Assembly (NCBI GenBank): GCA_025174535.1
Contig: JALBUN010000004.1
Location: forward strand, 992,001 to 1,056,000
Source: Cantharellus purpuraceus
Lineage: Eukaryota > Basidiomycota > Agaricomycetes > Cantharellales > Hydnaceae
DNA: 64,000 nt
Direction: 5' to 3'
Shown here: piece after piece, positions 1 to 12,119 of the stretch
Position numbering within the stretch: the first letter of the stretch is position 1
How the letters are laid out: every line of letters begins with the position of its first letter
The notes under the pieces: model-generated
What the model saw: the letters and a program-made list of their open reading frames with translations, nothing else
What the model was told of the DNA's origin: nothing
Databases searched by the model: none
Position numbers and translations under genes: made by a program

Positions 1-1
1 T

Positions 2-2356
2 TCTGGTTTTGTCGCCCATAAAAAGAACATATATGAGGAAGCACTGCACAAGAGTGAGGAGGAACGACACGAGTATGACTTCTACATCGAGGCAATGATG
101 AAGACAATCACCGTTTTAGAGCCAATCCATTCTAAAATCATGCAATTCTCCGACGTAGAACGGTCAACATTCAAACTCAAGCCTAACTGGAATGGACAAC
201 TGAAGAGCATTCACCAGAGGTTGTTAAAGAAGATTTACGGCCGTGAGGCAGGCTTGGAGGTCGTTCAGGCATTGCAAGACTCTCCCGTTCTGGCAATTCC
301 AGTCGTGATCCAACGATTAAAGCAAAAAGAAGAGGAATGGAAGAGGGCCCAACGCGAGTGGAATAAAGTTTGGAGAGAAGTCGATGCCCGAAATTACTGG
401 AAGAGCCTCGATCACCAGGGTGTTACGTTCAAGGCGAATGACAAGAAGTCTATAACTACCAAAGCATTTGTGAGTCATATCGAGCTAGCACGAGAAGAGC
501 AGCTTGCGAAACGCGCGTCTCTCATTGACCCATCCTTCGCGAGGACAAGGCCTAGATATCAACTCGCATATACTATCGAGGAGGTGTCAGTTCTGCAAGA
601 CGCACTAAAACTGGTCTTATCGTTTCTCGACCGCGCACAGGCTCAAATCAGTGCGAACGACCGGAAGAAGATCGAGAATTACTTGCGGCAGTTTGTCCCA
701 CTGTTCTTCATGTTCTACCAGAGGGAGTTCGATTCGACCTTTACGTTGAATAGCGACGGTGCTGACAGCGACGTCATTATGAGTGACGGGATAGCCAGTA
801 TTCTGGGGGACGACGATTCTGGGAGTGTTGCCGGAAGTACTAGGTCCAAGAATGGAAAGAGAGCTGCCAATGGCGGGGATATACGGAAGAAGCTTCTCAA
901 GGCAACACAACAGGAACGGCCGGTAAACCGGCGAACAAGAAGTGTGGCATCGGCGCCGGGGTCAAGAGCACCTTCGCAGCCACCTTCAAACCATACCAAT
1001 GGCATGGATGTTGATACCCCCGCACCCCCCCGTCCTACAAATGGCAATTCGATGCCAAATGGTACCAGAAGGGCAGCTCCGAAGCCCAACACTGGCAGCA
1101 AAGGCTACCAGCCTCCTAGCAATAGTACACGCAAGTATCATTCACAACGTGGGACATTTTTCGCCAATACAACGCTTTATGTGCTTTTGAGATTACTCCA
1201 TGTGAGTCGCGCAACTAAAACTATGTCAAGTTGGCCATCGCTAATTCAGTCAAGCAGCTGCTCTACTCTCGCTTATTAATGTGCAAAAGAATTGGGGCAC
1301 AACTCGCAGCCGAAGGATCCTCGTCTCACTCTGCCAATCCTGCCGCCACCGAGTCTGGCATACAAACCATGCCTGACGGTACTTCCGTTCCGGACAACGC
1401 AGTGAACTCAGCTGATTACTTCTATGGCCACCTGCTTGGATCGTGTGAGAAGCTTTTCGACAACGTCATTGATCAGGCCACATTTGAGGATACAGTGCGA
1501 TTCATGTTCGGGATGAAAGCGTACAATGTATTCACCTTGGATAAAGTTATCGGCGCCCTGATCAAGCAGGTGAGACTAGTATGACCTCTAGCCAGTCGTT
1601 CGTCTGCTTACATCGATACGCCCAGGTCCAATTCATTCTGCTTGACAGCAAAAACAAGGAGCTCGTGCAGTTACTTCAGCGCGAACGCGAGAACCCTTCG
1701 TCTTCTACGCAAGATCAAATTAATTATCGCCGAAAGGCCGAGAGCGTTGTCGGTGCAGATGAACATCTATACCGCATTAATTATGTTGGTTTATTTCGTT
1801 CCTAGTTGGCTGGTGCTTATGCTATCTTTTCAGCTCCCAGAGTCGCGGGTGTTTACTATTCAATTGCTGGGCAAAGATGATGTGAGGGAAGATGATTCTC
1901 CAGCAATAATCGACCGATGGAATCATTACATGGAGTCCTATCAAAAGGTCACCATCTCAGACATACGCTTTCACTCCCCTACTAACGTGTCATCGACCTG
2001 CTTAGGATACAACTACTGATTCTATTCCTGGGAAAGGAAAATTGCCCTTCTTGAAAAGGTACGTGATCCATGCTTAATGTCTAGCAGAAAGCTGATCAGA
2101 TCAATACAGAACTATGCGGCCCGAAAAGGTCACTCCGCCTACGCCGGCCGTATTGTCCCGTAGCGGTTTGGAGATCAAAGTGTGCATGCGCACATACCGC
2201 CTGTTTTTTGTATCGCATACCGAAGACTCTATTTGTTGGCGGAATCTCAGGCGACAGTTGCAGAAGTGGAACGGCAATTCAGAGATTCAACTCCGCAGAC
2301 GTAGAAAGTGGATTGAGGAATTTGATAAGAACGGGTGGCAACCACGGAGTAGATGA
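2..2356 (+). CDS. SIN3: Sin3 transcriptional corepressor, C-terminal part (5' end outside window)
   Basis: Sin3 is the scaffold of the Sin3-Rpd3 histone deacetylase complex in the nucleus. The reading frame is open from base 2 and begins inside the HDAC-interaction region (motif SGFVAHKKNIYEEALH), followed by the conserved KSITTKAFVSHIE and RPRYQLAY segments. A Ser/Pro/Asn-rich linker (about bases 730-1130) precedes the Sin3a C-terminal region (LLYSRLLMCKRIGAQLAAEG, then TQDQINYRRKAE). Introns follow family alignment: about 1201-1256, 1570-1625 (gtgaga..cccag), 1784-1834, 1950-2007 and 2059-2109. The last exon ends in a basic tail and TGA at 2354-2356. The N-terminal PAH domains must lie to the left of the window. 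Identification is firm; the last two introns are less certain. Confidence 0.9.
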
Positions 2357-2744
2357 TGTGTAGGCAATTTTTCCTTACCTGGAGTAGTGTTTTGTATCAG
2401 TAGTAACTTCATGTGTTTGTGCTCCATTGCTGGATCGACTTTGATGAGCATGAGGGGTGTTTACTTGTCTCAATGCCTTTTTCTGACACAGGTGACTCGA
2501 TGCATGTCCGGAACACTTTCTCAGTCATCATGGTCCGACCGCCTTCCACTTTCGTCGATATACGTCACCACAAACAACATTTGGATGATTTGTCGAGTTG
2601 CGGATAAAGCGTGAGAGCGCGGCTCCCACTGCATGCATAACACAGTTTGAAGGGAAGTTTAATAAACCGCCAAGAACCGCCAAGGCCAGGGAATTTGACG
2701 AGATCCATATAGCTCGTGTGCGGCTATCTCTCATTACCTGGACC

Positions 2745-4541
2745 ATGTCTGCCTCACCCAACTTCGTTCCTCTCTGGATAAATGGCCATCAGCGTGCTGC
2801 AAGTGATGACGCGACGTTCGAAGTACGAAATCCTCAGAGCGGCAAAGTGGTATCAGTCTCTGCTTCCGCCACTAGTGATGACTGCAAAGCTGCTGTCCAA
2901 GCGGCAGGAGAAGCCTTCAAGACATGGGAGCATACCCCCATGGCTGTCAAACGCAAGATCTTCTTGAAGGCCGCAGACCTCTTCGAAACAGAGAAGTATA
3001 CTCAAAAGGCCATGTCAGCAGTTATGGAGGAGACTGCATCGGCAAAACCATGGACTATGGCCACTGCTGGTGGGACAGCGCGCGCACTGCGTGACATCAC
3101 CTATGTTGTTCCAGAACTCAAAGGTGAATCATGGCCGTCTTCCTATCCTGGAGCGACAGTACATATGCAACGCCGCGCCATGGGAGTCATCCTGGGCATA
3201 GCACCATGGAACGCACCTGTCAATTTGAGTGTGCGAGCTGTCGGCGTTCCCCTCATCTGCGGGAATACTGTGGTACTCAAGAGTTCGGAATACAGTCCTA
3301 GAAGCCAAGCCATAGTTGCCGAGGTGTTTCACGAGGTGAGAGACTATATCTTCTACGCTCATAATTGATCCTAACAGGATCGATCTAGGCTGGTCTTCCC
3401 GCTGGCGTGCTTAATTTTGTCTCCATGTCAAGAGCCGACTCCCCCAGGTTGACGGCTGAGCTCATCGCCCATCCTTTGGTTCGCAAATTGAACGTTAGAT
3501 TGCTTTTCTTTGAACTGTATGCCTATGCTGATAGGTTACCTAAAGTTTACTGGTAGTGACGTTGTGGGACGAATTCTAGCTACCGAAGCTGCGAAATACT
3601 TGAAACCATGTGTACTGGAATTGGGAGGTAAAGCTCCCGCAGTCGTACGCTTACATGGCCATTGCATGTATATGTATGGCACTCATTCATTCAACAGGTT
3701 TTGAACGATGCAGACGTAGAGAATGCATCTCAAGCCATCATTTTTGGTGCAATGGTTCATTCGGGACAGGTGGATTCGCAACAGCCAGTTATTTATGCGC
3801 GCAGATGTTCACGCTGTATTCCACTCAGGTTTGCATGTCGACGGAAAGAGTGATCGTCCAGCGCGGCATTGCTCCAGCCCTGACTTTGGCGCTCACTCGT
3901 CTCGCTTCTCAACTTAAAGCTGGCGACCCAGCGAGCGATACAACAGCGCAACTGAGTTGTCTCTTCAGTGAGGGATCCGCGCAGAACGTTCGCTCTGTTA
4001 TTGAGGAAGCCAAACAAATGGGTGCCGAGATTCTGGTTGGTGACGAGAACCGGGACGGTGCGCTAATGCAGCCCCACATTGTGAAGGGTGCCAAACCTGG
4101 AATGAAAATCTGGAGCAGGGAGAGTTTTGGACCCGTGCTCACACTCACCGAGGTTGATACAGTGGATGAAGCGATAGAGCTAGCCAACGACAGCGACTAT
4201 TCACTTGTGGCATCTCTCTGGTCCAAATCGGCTGGTTTAGATCTTGCAAGCCGCCTGAGAGCCGGTTCGTACCTCAACAATGCCAGAAGGCTAGGTAGAG
4301 CTAAATATCTCCTCCCAGGTGCCGTCCTTGTCAATGGAGCTACTATCCACATGGAACCACAATTTGGACATGGTGGACTAGGGTCAGTTTATTTTCAAGA
4401 TGCGTATGTCTCATAAATTGAGTATTGATCTTTTCTTCGTCCATCAGAGGAGCGACTGGCTATGGCAGGTTTGACTTGGAGGATTGGACAAATAAACGCA
4501 TCACCGTCCTCCATTCTCAAACGCAGACATATCATCTGTAA
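2745..4541 (+). CDS. Aldehyde dehydrogenase (salicylaldehyde/vanillin dehydrogenase-like)
   Basis: NAD(P)-dependent aldehyde dehydrogenase that oxidises an aldehyde to its acid, probably cytosolic as no targeting signal is visible. The start [16 protein letters not shown] fits the usual N-terminus. Cofactor motif GIAPWNAPV, the FTGSDVVG loop, the [10 protein letters not shown] glutamate motif and the catalytic cysteine ([12 protein letters not shown]) are all present once introns are removed, as is the late ESFGPV motif. Six introns are needed: about 3336-3388, 3511-3550, 3647-3699, 3770-3829, one ending just before 4319, and one from about 4382 to 4446. The last exon gives [14 protein letters not shown] and stops at 4539-4541. 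Similarity to aromatic-aldehyde enzymes is an impression; the substrate is not determined. It starts about 390 bases after SIN3. Confidence 0.9.
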
Positions 4542-4980
4542 TGCCCGCCAGAGGCTCGCTATGCATCGACTTAAGGCTCTATAATCTCCTATCAGATCAT
4601 ACATATGGGTGTGCAATACACAATCGGTCATTTTCTTGTATTTTACAGAAGCTGAATAAATTTCATCATTGTGCGATGCAAGAGTTGCATTGACAAATCA
4701 CATGACCGATAAAGAAAGGACAAGTGCCTCCGAATGGAACTCCGGAGGTATTACGTAACTCGCTTTTCGATTGAAAGGCCGACGAAAGTTTACATAATAC
4801 TCTACAGGATTCACTTGACAGCTGATTCATTACAACTGCAAGAAAGAAGGGTGGAGACTGAAATCGGCCCGCAACACAATGGAGCAAATGAATGGGTACA
4901 GACTCATGTAGGATCACGGCAAGCTGAAGTTTGCGCACTTTGTTCCAAGCCTCAATGATGGCGGCTAGTGAAGGCTAGGA

Positions 4981-5010
4981 GGACTCAATGTGTGGCACCA
5001 CATTGAGTCC
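4981..5010. promoter_or_regulatory. Perfect 12-bp inverted repeat upstream of the multicopper oxidase
   Basis: The arms GGACTCAATGTG and CACATTGAGTCC are exact reverse complements separated by six bases (TGGCAC). The element lies 23 bases before a TATA-like run and 80 bases before the oxidase start codon. Such dyads are typical of dimeric regulator sites, but no binding factor is known from the sequence; a hairpin in RNA is unlikely if transcription starts after the TATA box. Confidence 0.5.
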
Positions 5011-5033
5011 ATCGTGTTTGCCGCATGTCACAG

Positions 5034-5044
5034 ATATATATATA
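5034..5044 (+). promoter_or_regulatory. TATA-like element of the multicopper oxidase gene
   Basis: An alternating AT run (ATATATATATA) lies 46 bases before the ATG at 5091. The gap leaves a short 5' leader of roughly 20 bases if initiation is about 30 bases downstream. Position and sequence fit a TATA box; initiation was not observed. Confidence 0.5.
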
Positions 5045-5090
5045 GGGTCTCCGCCATTAACGTCAACTCCTGTTCACTCCCCTTTCCGCT

Positions 5091-7338
5091 ATGCAGCAAT
5101 TCCTTCTTCTTCTCTTGTTGTATCCGGCTTTCGTGCTCTCATGGCATCCTGATCTTATTCTTCGTGTCTCCAATGATACCATTGCCGCAGACTGCACATC
5201 ACGGAGGTCGACCATCGTCAACGGCACCTCTCCAGGTCCTACCATTCGGGTCAAAGAGGGTGACCATGTTTGGATAAGAGTTTACAATGATATGGTGGAT
5301 AGTAATACAACAATACATTGGCAGTGAGTGTATTGCCACGTAGATACAAAACGAAAGCCAATCCTGCCATTGGATAAAAGTGGAATTTCTCAGTTTATGT
5401 CACCCTTCGCCGATGGAACACCGCAGACGAGCCAGGTAGGTTTTTGATGATCCCTCTCAAAGTTGAGGAAATAGAGTTCCATGGCCAAACCAGTGGCCGA
5501 TCGCGCCTCAAAACTACTTCGACTACGAGTTCAAATTAGACGAGGGTAGTGCAGGGACTTACATGTAGTAAGTCCATCCCTCTTTATGCTATATACTACC
5601 CTCACCATCACCTTAGCCATAGCCACGTTGGATTTGAAGTGGTTACCGCCTGTCTGTCGCTTGTTCTGCATCGAGTTTTTCAAGCTAATACCCAATCCTG
5701 ATGGCAGATGGTGCATTCATAGTCGAAGATGCTTCACCACCGCCATACCAGTATGATGAGGACCTCATTCTTATGCTCGGAGACTTCTACTATGCCTCTG
5801 ACTACAATGTCACAACCGGTCTTTTGGATGCACCTTTCGCCTGGCTAAATGACCCACAAGCTCTCACTGTCAACGGCAATGCCTTTGGCGTGTGCAATGC
5901 AAGTACGAGCGTGTGTGAGAAAGGTTGTCATACAGATGTTGTCTATGTTAAGCCGAGTACTACATATCGTGTTCGAGCAATAGGCATTACCGCATTGTCG
6001 TTTATTTGTAGGCTTGACCTGTACCTCCATTTGATACTGACGGTCTGATCTTAACATTTGCAGACATGGCGATAGAAGACCATCCCGGCTTCGAGCTCAT
6101 CGAAGTCGACAGCGATTATATTGTCGCGCACAATGCTTCGCACTTGGAAGTCAGCTCTGGTCAGCGCTACTCGTTCCTGCTTAGAACCAAGAGTGTCGAA
6201 AAAATACTGGCATTGAACAAAACTACGTTCTGGGCGAATATAGAGACGCGGTGGCGTGAAACTCGTGACCAAGGCGCATGGTTGCTCAAATACTTGCTAG
6301 AACCTGGTAATGATGTGTTTGCGAATGACACAGAGGCCCACAACATTGCATACGGACCGATACCTGCTAATCTGAACGAGACGGTGCCGCTACCAAATGA
6401 AGTGCCATTTTGGGTGATGCCAGAACTAGAGCCACTCTGTGCATCCGATGTACCTCCACAAGACGAGGAGGTATCGCGGAGCATTTTTGTTGACATGCAG
6501 CAGTTAAGCACAGGAAGTGGGAGCACTCAGAAGATCTTCTGGGACATTGACCAACATATGGTGAAGTTCTTATGGTTCTTTTCCACTCACATGTCTAACG
6601 TAAAAACGATTTACATCCACAGTACTCAGAACATAAGCCCCCGGTTCCTTTCCTTGTGCAGGCATATGAAAGACCTGGATCGCTAAAGCCGGACTATGAC
6701 GCCGCCAAAGCCAACCGAGGGTACGACAACACTACGGAATCCATCCCCATACATCTCAACGAGACGGTAGACATGGTATTCTTAAATCTGGCTAGCTTCG
6801 GAGGAAAATTGGAGGCTCACCCGTGGCACAGTCAGCTTTTTTCACTTTCCTGTTTGCGGAGGCTACTTATACTTGCGATCCTGATTAAGTACATGGCCAG
6901 CACCCGTATGTGATGGCACAGGGGTTGGGTAATTTCTCAGACGATGCCTATGCTGCTGCCAGAAGGAATATGACCGGCCGCCCTATTCGCCGTGATACCA
7001 ACATCGGTAGGTGGTGCTGTTCCCATTTATTCCCTTTAATTTCTCAAAGTCGCATTCGTATAGTATTTGCTGGACCCAGCGGCGCAGCTTACCAGCCTGG
7101 TCAGATCTCCCCCGGACAGAACGGCGGCTGGATGGTCTATCGCATGAAGGCAGCCGTAGCAGGCGCATTCCTCCTGCATTGCCACATCGCGCCTCACTTG
7201 ATAATGGGTATGGCAGCGGTGTTATTGATAGGCATCGAAGATCTCCCGCATCTGCCTCAAAATTTCACTCAAGAATACGCGTGCGTATCCACATTTCATG
7301 TGGCGTGTGAAGTCCGAAGAGTTGATGATGATGTGTAG
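5091..7338 (+). CDS. Secreted multicopper oxidase (laccase / fungal ascorbate-oxidase-like, AA1)
   Basis: Extracellular copper oxidase that couples one-electron oxidation of phenols, ascorbate or similar donors to reduction of oxygen to water. A signal peptide (MQQFLLLLLLYPAFVLS) is followed by three cupredoxin domains. All four copper motifs can be read after splicing: HWHG, HSH in YHSHVGFE, HPWHIHGQ, and HCHIAPHLIMGM, the last with a Met axial position that usually means low redox potential. Several N-glycosylation sequons are present. Eight introns are inferred: near 5323, 5443, 5569, 5652-5706, 6008-6062, 6561-6621, 6829-6881 and 7007-7064. The HPWHIHGQ form resembles fungal ascorbate-oxidase-type enzymes more than classical laccases, so the substrate is open. 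The C-terminus after about 7280 is uncertain and may contain another splice. Confidence 0.88.
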
Positions 7339-8002
7339 AACTTATAATGCAACTCCTAGGGACACTCCACACAGCTTTTTCGAATTATATCCCAATAGAC
7401 AGATGGTGGATACGCTCGTGTAGAGGTGATGACAATGTTTCGCTCTTCATCATATAGCTTCACACATGCGCATTCCAAAATTTGAAGCTAGATATGATTG
7501 CATATAGTACTTGACTCCATTGCTTTCTTCACATTCTCCTCGATAGCTTTGATATATATAGAATTAGCCCAGCCACTACTTAATGACCAGTCACACCAAT
7601 TGTTTGTTGGCAAGCAGCATCTTTCGGTGAAGACAAATGTGCACACATTCTCTCCTCCAACACATCTTCTCGTTAAACTGCAGGGTGCTTGATATCGCCA
7701 TCATCACCTGGCGGTATAGCTTTCAGTTTTCTGACATGTTTGAACTACATTCACTAGTTGCCGGGTGAATAAGATGAGGCCCCTTGAGAAAAACCATAAA
7801 ATGATTAATAAAGAGAACGGGCGGGCTTTACAATATTGGACGTACACAGCAACAATAATTGTGTTAATACATGAATAGCTACAGATATGTGAAGTAGCAG
7901 AGGCGACATATCAGCGAAATGTAGCTAGTTGCATCACGACTATCGATCGTCATGCTCATTCCCATAAGCGGCGAATATTATGGAGCCCAGAAACCGCAAT
8001 GG
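7339..8002. other. Convergent intergenic region
   Basis: A 660-base AT-rich spacer between the 3' ends of the multicopper oxidase (+) and the DUF6534 gene (-). It presumably holds both 3' UTRs. No coding segment, repeat or RNA gene was recognised. Confidence 0.6.
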
Positions 8003-9308
8003 TTATCGCTGCAACTCATTGCCCATCTCGACGTCAACCATCACGGCGACGCTCCGGTCGCGCGTCATCTGATGGTGCATTGACGAGCTGTGGACAGTCA
8101 GGTTCCCCGAGAGCAATAGTTCGCTGTTGTATAGGTCCTTGTTTGCCAATATGCGATTATTGAAGAGGACGAGAAGCGTATTTGAGTATAGTTTGCCGAG
8201 GATCACACCAGACACTTGATGCAGGCCGTTATGTTGCGAAATATAGAAAACAAGGTCAATTATCGCGGCTAACGCAGTCATGGTGCCTGTTTCGATAGTG
8301 ATACGTATCACTTGATATTTAGCTTTCAGCGCGAGCCCACTATAAAAGAACACTGAAGAGACAAACGTCGAGTGATGACATCGTTCATGCTTCCTATGGC
8401 TCTTTTTCTACTCTTCAGCAGCTGCAGAACTGTTAGGTATAGGGGCTGAGATAGTGAACTTGAGGGTACACACGTAGTACGTCATGCTACTAGCAATAAC
8501 TGTGTCGGCCAGTGCACTACCGCCAAGCCTGATCCCGACTGCGCGTATGAGAATAGTTGCATGATCAACCTCGCTTGAATCAGTATACATCTACCAGCGA
8601 CAGCCCTTTCAGTATTCAAGCGGCACAGTTAGGTGATACAGGAACTATACGCCGTACTCACATAAAATCCAACAACAGCGGCGCCTCCGAGCTGGAGAAG
8701 TGCAAGGAAAATAATGACACAGAACATGACAAGCGATTCTGAGAGCGACCATACACGCCATCCAAAGAAAAGCTATCAGCGATCCCCCAAAAGAAATTAA
8801 GTATTTAGGAGTCTTGTTGCCTCTTCCACCAGAAGCAATAAGGAGCCCACCTGAACTGCGAAGCCGACGAGACTGGACAGCACGGGGACATTTAACCAGG
8901 AACTATATAGCTCATAGAGCATGTCCACGTTTCCCCAGCCGTACACAAACCACTGGAGAGCATCGTAGGTGGCCGAAAACGTTTGGGCCAAATCAATCAC
9001 GTATATGCCATATACTGCAACAATAAATGAACAGAGAGCGCAACACGTTGACCCCGAACACAAACCGAGACATTTGATGAGCCGTAGATCTTTGGGAAAA
9101 TGTAGAAAATAGACGTAGATCTGCAAGCTTAAAACTCCCAATAGACTCCAGTTGAATATGAGGCCGATCAATCTGGGTCCCGCACTGAAACTATCAGTTA
9201 AACAAGGAAGAGGCAAGATAAACCAAACACGCCGAGAGAGAGAACTTACAGCCAAACGATGTCACGATGGGTTACGTCGTTGGGTGTAGGCGTAAGATGC
9301 ATGCACAT
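8003..9308 (-). CDS. DUF6534-family multi-span membrane protein
   Basis: Integral membrane protein of a family expanded in mushrooms and with no settled function; it has a receptor-like helix layout. Reading from 9308 (MCMHLTPTPN, or the inner Met at 9302) the exons give AGPRLIGLIFNW, IYVYFLHFPKD, LFFGWRVWSLSES, LRAVGIRLGGSALADT-like and ETGTMTALAAIIDL segments, followed by the typical GKLYSNTLLVLFNNR near the C-terminus. The first intron (about 9193-9252) has gtaagt and a ..tttcag end; others lie near 9010-9062, 8785-8850, 8590-8660 and 8350-8420. The stop is TAA at 8003-8005. The family call rests on the order of these motifs. Exon limits in the middle are approximate. Confidence 0.75.
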
Positions 9309-10376
9309 GGTGGTAAGAAACTACCATGGAGTTGGCGGGGAATGTCGGGGACTCAGTTGGAGGGAAACGGCACAGGCGCATATTCAACGCCGTACCTTTG
9401 AAAAAGAACAGATCTCGATGAAAGGAAAAATCCAAGAAACGAAACATGTCGGGGTTCGAATCGACGGCCAAATGAAAGAATCCAAGAGGGAAGTGACTTG
9501 GCCTGGTCGTGTAATTAAATAGACGACTGGGTAGAAGTAGTAGGGGATATCTCTATAAAGGGTACCGCGGCGCCCAGAGGACAAATCGATGGAAGACGAG
9601 CACTGGCTGTGCGGCGATGTGTATGCGATGAAATAACTCGAGAACCCATGAGTTAATTATGCACGCAGGAATTTCCAGAAAAAGGGGAAATACGGTATAT
9701 GACGGGTAGAGATCTGCATACAAATCTCAGAGAAAACCAAGCCCTCTTATGTAAGACGACAATGAATATATTAAAGTATGAATGACAAACAACTTACCGA
9801 GTTAATCTCGACCACGCGCACGCATACCTTTGCCGCCATACGAAGACATCTCCATCCACACCCTTGAACGAAAAGCCAGCGATAGTGGCCGATGAATAGG
9901 AGGGAGCTCTGCGAGAAACCTGCTTATGATGGGGGACAGCAGTGAAACTTATGTAGGCGCACGTAAGTATGGACGTAACATTTCTGGTCCGTTATTCTAT
10001 CAATCTAGCGTTCGCCAGTCCCCGTAAACCTGATATCATTGAGGTATGTATACCTCCCATGGAGACACAAGGGACTTACCGACATTATCCCGCCAGCCAT
10101 CATGATAACATGCCATTCGATAGATCATCACAGTTAATGAACCCATGTTATGTGCATCAACCCGCCACATGAGAATGAAGTTGGTACAAGACGTTTTGTG
10201 GCATTGGAGTTATAAGAATGATGAGATTCGTCGTGGATGTAAGCAGGAAGTAAGTGGACGAGTTAGCGTGGTTTCGAATTCAGAAGAGATTGGAAGTGGA
10301 ACAATAGAAGTAGAAGAGAGATTAGGGAAGAGGGCAGCGATGGGGTAACAAGAATAGCCTGGAATGTCAAAGGAAA
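9309..10376. other. Intergenic region without recognised gene
   Basis: About 1.07 kb upstream of the DUF6534 gene. It contains only short unrelated open frames and presumably the promoter of that gene. Nothing else was recognised. Confidence 0.5.
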
Positions 10377-10615
10377 GTGGAGATAGCGACGACAGCGAGG
10401 AAAGCAACGACAGCAGAGGAAAGCGAGGACAGCAACGACAGAGAAAGCGAGGACAGCAACGACAAAGAAAGAGAGGATAGCAACGACAGCAGAGAGAGGG
10501 CAGCAACGACAGCAATGACAGCAGAGAAAGAGAGGACAGCAATGACAGCAGGGGAAAGTGAGGATAGCGATGACGGCAATAGACAGCGAGAGGACGCCAG
10601 GGGCAGCAATTTAGA
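10377..10615. repeat. Imperfect CAACGACAG/GAGGACAG minisatellite
   Basis: A purine-rich run built from variants of AGCGAGGACAGCAACGACAG with frequent insertions of GAGAAAG. The + strand is almost free of T, so frames on both strands stay open and yield low-complexity peptides (Thr/Ala/Glu on +, Leu/Ser on -). This is best explained as a repeat, not a gene. It sits about 280 bases beyond the 3' end of the neighbouring membrane protein gene. Confidence 0.75.
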
Positions 10616-10892
10616 GAGTGGACAATGATGATAGAATTATAGCAAGGACCCGATTGATCACGAAAACCCACATGAGACCCAGAAAACGATGATGTTTGCT
10701 TTGTGCCTTTTGTCTTTTGTTTCGATGTAGTTTGATGTTTTAACCTGTTTTTGACATAGTTTATCGCAATCTGAAACCTAGAACCCAAGGGGACAATGAA
10801 AAGTTAAGAAAATCGAGTGGCCTGCCTGGATCATGTTAACATAAGAGGGAGTTTGCCGGAAACCCAACTTACTAAGAGGAAAAGCCATGTAC

Positions 10893-12119
10893 TCATCCAC
10901 TGTGGTCTTCTTCTGCTTCGTTGTCGGTATCAGCATATTCGCCAATTATATAACAAGAGTCGTAAGTCTCAGAGAGATGTTGTTCAGTTGACACCGCAAG
11001 TGGTTCACTGTCAGGTGCTTTGATGAAATCACAAGGAGAGTCTAATGAAACATATGGGGAGAGGGGTGCGAAGGGATCGTCCAAATCGAATAGTTCTCTT
11101 CGGACGGCTTCGTCGTCAAGATCAGGAGTTGGAGGCATATTGACCGAGATCGATGAACTGTCCGAATAAGTATAAGAGACGGATTCAGCATACATCGAGG
11201 GGCGGGGCAAGCTATTTGTTTCAATAATGCTGACAGAGGGTGCCGAAATGACCTGGTGAAGTGGCGATGGCTTGCGAGAAGGTTTCTTTGAATGCTTGCT
11301 CGGTGAACTCGTAGAAACCGGTCCTACACCCAAAGGAACCCTTCCACAGGCATACTGTTTGAAGCGTTTGGATGATGGGGTGCGAGGAATTTGTTCCTCC
11401 TCTCTGGATGTGGGCTTCAAATCATCCCTAGATGGCGCTTGTGAAATGCTGGTGCTATTTATAATGGTTTCCTTGGTTCCCTTGTCAGCAGCCTGTCTCG
11501 TGCTCCTTTCAATTGGGCTAATCGAAACTGTTACATGTTCCTTGATGCATCTGGATGATGGAAGGCAAGTGAGCTGCTCTTGGACGACAACCATGGGCTT
11601 TAAGTCGTCGACGGATGACACTCGTGACATGCTGATTGGCTTGCTAATTGTGTTTTCTTCATCGTCGTCTAGTTTCGCGCCCCTTCCATATCTGCAGATC
11701 ATCCACGTAAAGCCAATGAGGACGGCTAGGAATATGACAAAAAAAACGCAAGCAGCGACGATCAAGGGGGTAATTATAGGATTTGTAGTTGGTGGCGGTG
11801 TGGATTGACGTGCCTCTGTGGAAGACTCTGTTGGATGAAACACATCACTTTGTTCAAAGGTCTCGAATACATGTGCATTGCCGGCCAGGACCATCGGGTC
11901 GTCCGGAAGGTCAGATCGCTTGAGTAGGACCTTCTGAAAGTGCACGAGGTTGCTATTGTCATCAGAGGGATGTGACTTTGACTCAAACACGAAAGGGTGT
12001 GTTTCTTGTGCGATACCATGGGAGCTATTTATGAGGAACTTCCCGGGTAGAATAGGCAACGATAAGGTGCAAACAATGATCGAGCTGAGTAGCAGGATAT
12101 AGAAGAAGAAGAGCTTCAT
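10893..12119 (-). CDS. Single-span membrane protein with signal peptide and Ser-rich cytoplasmic tail
   Basis: No family recognised. The single-exon frame encodes about 408 residues from the Met at 12119; a Met five codons earlier (12134) is possible, but the later one directly starts a strong signal peptide (MKLFFFYILLLSSIIVCTLS). A short outer region of about 95 residues leads to a single hydrophobic span at about residues 116-140, followed by Cys-Arg-Tyr and a 270-residue polar tail rich in Ser, Thr, Pro and acidic residues. The tail contains repeated, related stretches around SRVSSVDDLKP and SQAPSRDDLKP, suggesting an internal duplication. This architecture (short ectodomain, one span, long phosphorylatable tail) is common among fungal surface proteins. 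Function unknown. Confidence 0.65.
   Translation of the reverse strand: MKLFFFYILLLSSIIVCTLSLPILPGKFLINSSHGIAQETHPFVFESKSHPSDDNSNLVHFQKVLLKRSDLPDDPMVLAGNAHVFETFEQSDVFHPTESSTEARQSTPPPTTNPIITPLIVAACVFFVIFLAVLIGFTWMICRYGRGAKLDDDEENTISKPISMSRVSSVDDLKPMVVVQEQLTCLPSSRCIKEHVTVSISPIERSTRQAADKGTKETIINSTSISQAPSRDDLKPTSREEEQIPRTPSSKRFKQYACGRVPLGVGPVSTSSPSKHSKKPSRKPSPLHQVISAPSVSIIETNSLPRPSMYAESVSYTYSDSSSISVNMPPTPDLDDEAVRRELFDLDDPFAPLSPYVSLDSPCDFIKAPDSEPLAVSTEQHLSETYDSCYIIGEYADTDNEAEEDHSG

Noticed and set aside
9445..9470. GGTTCGAATCG resembling a tRNA B box
   Set aside because: No matching A box or cloverleaf stems could be drawn around it on either strand.
10210..10788. 192-codon Leu/Ser/Cys-rich minus-strand frame
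   Set aside because: Driven by the purine-rich minisatellite; the peptide is just the repeat read in one frame.
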